This document shows positions 5,779 through 6,404 of a stretch of 6,404 nucleotides of DNA, piece after piece (the stretch's first letter is position 1; each line of letters begins with the position of its first letter). Origin of the DNA: Burkholderiaceae bacterium (lineage in GTDB: Bacteria; Pseudomonadota; Gammaproteobacteria; Burkholderiales; Burkholderiaceae_F). The stretch spans positions 1 to 6,404 of the forward strand of contig JACCSD010000252.1 of NCBI GenBank assembly GCA_013813185.1. Direction: 5' to 3'. Made by a program: the position numbers and the translations under genes. The notes below the pieces were generated by a model, which was given only the letters and a program-made list of their open reading frames with translations, did no database searches and had not been told where the DNA came from.

Positions 5779-5934
5779 TCCAGCGCTCGGACTAACTAAA
5801 GCGCGCCGTTAAACTCAGCGTTCCTTAGCCGCTCGGCCGTGCGGTCACGAACAAAGAAAGGAATCAATGCAATTGCTTCCAGTCATCCTGTCCGGCGGCT
5901 CCGGCACTCGGCTGTGGCCGGTTTCGCGTGAGGC
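5779..5934 (+). repeat. Right copy of the direct repeat, containing the live manC start
   Basis: This is the partner of 3584-3742. It carries the manC leader, the ribosome binding site and codons 1 to about 23 of the intact manC. Relative to the left copy it has four extra bases (AACT near 5793-5797) and a few other small indels in the leader. Because manC continues uninterrupted beyond it, this is the functional copy. No integrase or transposase is encoded between the copies, so the event that made them is not visible in the window. Confidence 0.85.
5857..5862 (+). promoter_or_regulatory. Ribosome binding site of manC
   Basis: AAAGGA at 5857-5862 lies four to five bases before the ATG at 5867 and fixes the start. 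The matching position in the left repeat reads AAAAGA, a loss consistent with decay of that copy. I find no convincing promoter hexamers in the 100 bases upstream. Confidence 0.7.
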
Positions 5935-6404
5935 ATTGCCAAAGCCTTTCATGAAAATCGCCGGCGGCAAGAGCCTGCTGCAGCTGACGTGGGAACGCGC
6001 GTGCGCGCTGCCCGGCGTTTCGCACGCCGCCGTCGTGACCAACATGGCGTACTCGTACAAGACCGCCGAAGAGCTGATGGACGAGACTGGCGCGAGGCAG
6101 ATCTCGCTGTTGCTCGAGCCGGTCGGACGAAATACGGCACCGGCGGTCGCGCTCGCGGCACTCTGGGCGCAGGCAAAGTTCGGATCCGATGTCGTGCTGG
6201 TCGTATTGGCCGCCGATCACTTGATCGATAAGCCCGCGGAATTCGGAGACGCTGTCGCTGACGCCGCTGCGCTCGCTCAGCGCGAAGGCCGGCTGGTTTT
6301 GTTCGGAATCGAACCCTCTTCGCCGGATACCGGTTATGGCTACATCGAGTGGGGCTTGCCCCTAGCACGCTCGAGCGCACACGAAGTTGCGCGATTTGTC
6401 GAAA
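5867..6404 (+). CDS. manC: Mannose-1-phosphate guanylyltransferase (partial, C-terminus outside window)
   Basis: A nucleotidyltransferase that makes GDP-mannose from mannose-1-phosphate and GTP in the cytoplasm, for O-antigen, exopolysaccharide or GDP-sugar-derived deoxyhexoses. The frame is open from the ATG at 5867 to the window end, 179 complete codons; full-length family members are usually about 460-480 residues when fused to the C-terminal isomerase domain, so most of the gene is missing and the presence of that domain cannot be judged. Seen: the signature LSGGSGTRLWPVSREALPKP at 8-27 (GTP-binding glycine loop and the Lys of LPKP); EPVGRNTAPAVALAA at 84-98; the metal-binding LAADHLI at 114-120; and DTGYGYIE at 154-161. 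The start is supported by AAAGGA just upstream. It is divergent from manB, which supplies its substrate, but is separated from it by the hipA module. Its leader and first 23 codons are duplicated, in decayed form, at 3584-3742. Confidence 0.93.
   Translation, partial: MQLLPVILSGGSGTRLWPVSREALPKPFMKIAGGKSLLQLTWERACALPGVSHAAVVTNMAYSYKTAEELMDETGARQISLLLEPVGRNTAPAVALAALWAQAKFGSDVVLVVLAADHLIDKPAEFGDAVADAAALAQREGRLVLFGIEPSSPDTGYGYIEWGLPLARSSAHEVARFVE

Noticed and set aside
5704..5799. Plus-strand mini-ORF of 23-31 codons ending in the right repeat
   Set aside because: No ribosome binding site, no recognised motif, and it overlaps operator O2. Too little evidence to call a gene.

Overview
The window looks like a chromosomal lipopolysaccharide and sugar-nucleotide locus of a Gram-negative proteobacterium. 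The GC-rich codon use and the style of the heptosyltransferase (WaaC) suggest a betaproteobacterium, probably Burkholderiales; the genus cannot be read from the sequence. The locus has been interrupted by a small accessory module carrying a HipA-family kinase.

Layout. (1) Positions 1-3300, minus strand: a tight operon transcribed right to left. It encodes phosphomannomutase/phosphoglucomutase (manB/algC type), then UDP-glucose 4-epimerase (galE, 4-base ATGA overlap), then heptosyltransferase I (waaC, GTG start 28 bases after galE, C-terminus cut off by the window edge). (2) Positions 3359-3613, plus strand: an 84-residue protein resembling small orphan antitoxin-like proteins, divergent from manB. 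(3) Positions 3584-3742 and 5779-5934: two imperfect direct copies of about 156-159 bp, each containing the leader and first codons of the mannose-1-phosphate guanylyltransferase gene manC. The left copy is a dead relic; the right copy is the start of the intact gene. (4) Between them, about 2 kb holds one gene, hipA, on the minus strand (5629-3788). The 613-residue product has a complete HipA kinase domain preceded by about 200 residues resembling the AbiEi-type winged-helix antitoxin. No hipB gene is visible. Just upstream of its ATG are two matching palindromic sites (core CGCAT-N5-ATGCG, centres 5646 and 5701) that bracket a plausible sigma-70 promoter. (5) Positions 5867-6404, plus strand: the first 179 codons of manC, running off the window.

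How the genes fit together. ManB makes mannose-1-phosphate (and probably glucose-1-phosphate), and ManC turns mannose-1-phosphate into GDP-mannose. GalE supplies UDP-galactose, and perhaps UDP-GalNAc judging from one active-site residue. WaaC adds the first heptose to Kdo2-lipid A. The likely ancestral arrangement was divergent manB and manC separated by a short regulatory region, into which the hipA module arrived and left the duplicated manC 5' end as a scar.

The most interesting signal is the hipA module: a toxin-type kinase that seems to carry its own DNA-binding domain, next to twin operators suited to autoregulation, in a cassette bounded by direct repeats. Its functional role is inference.
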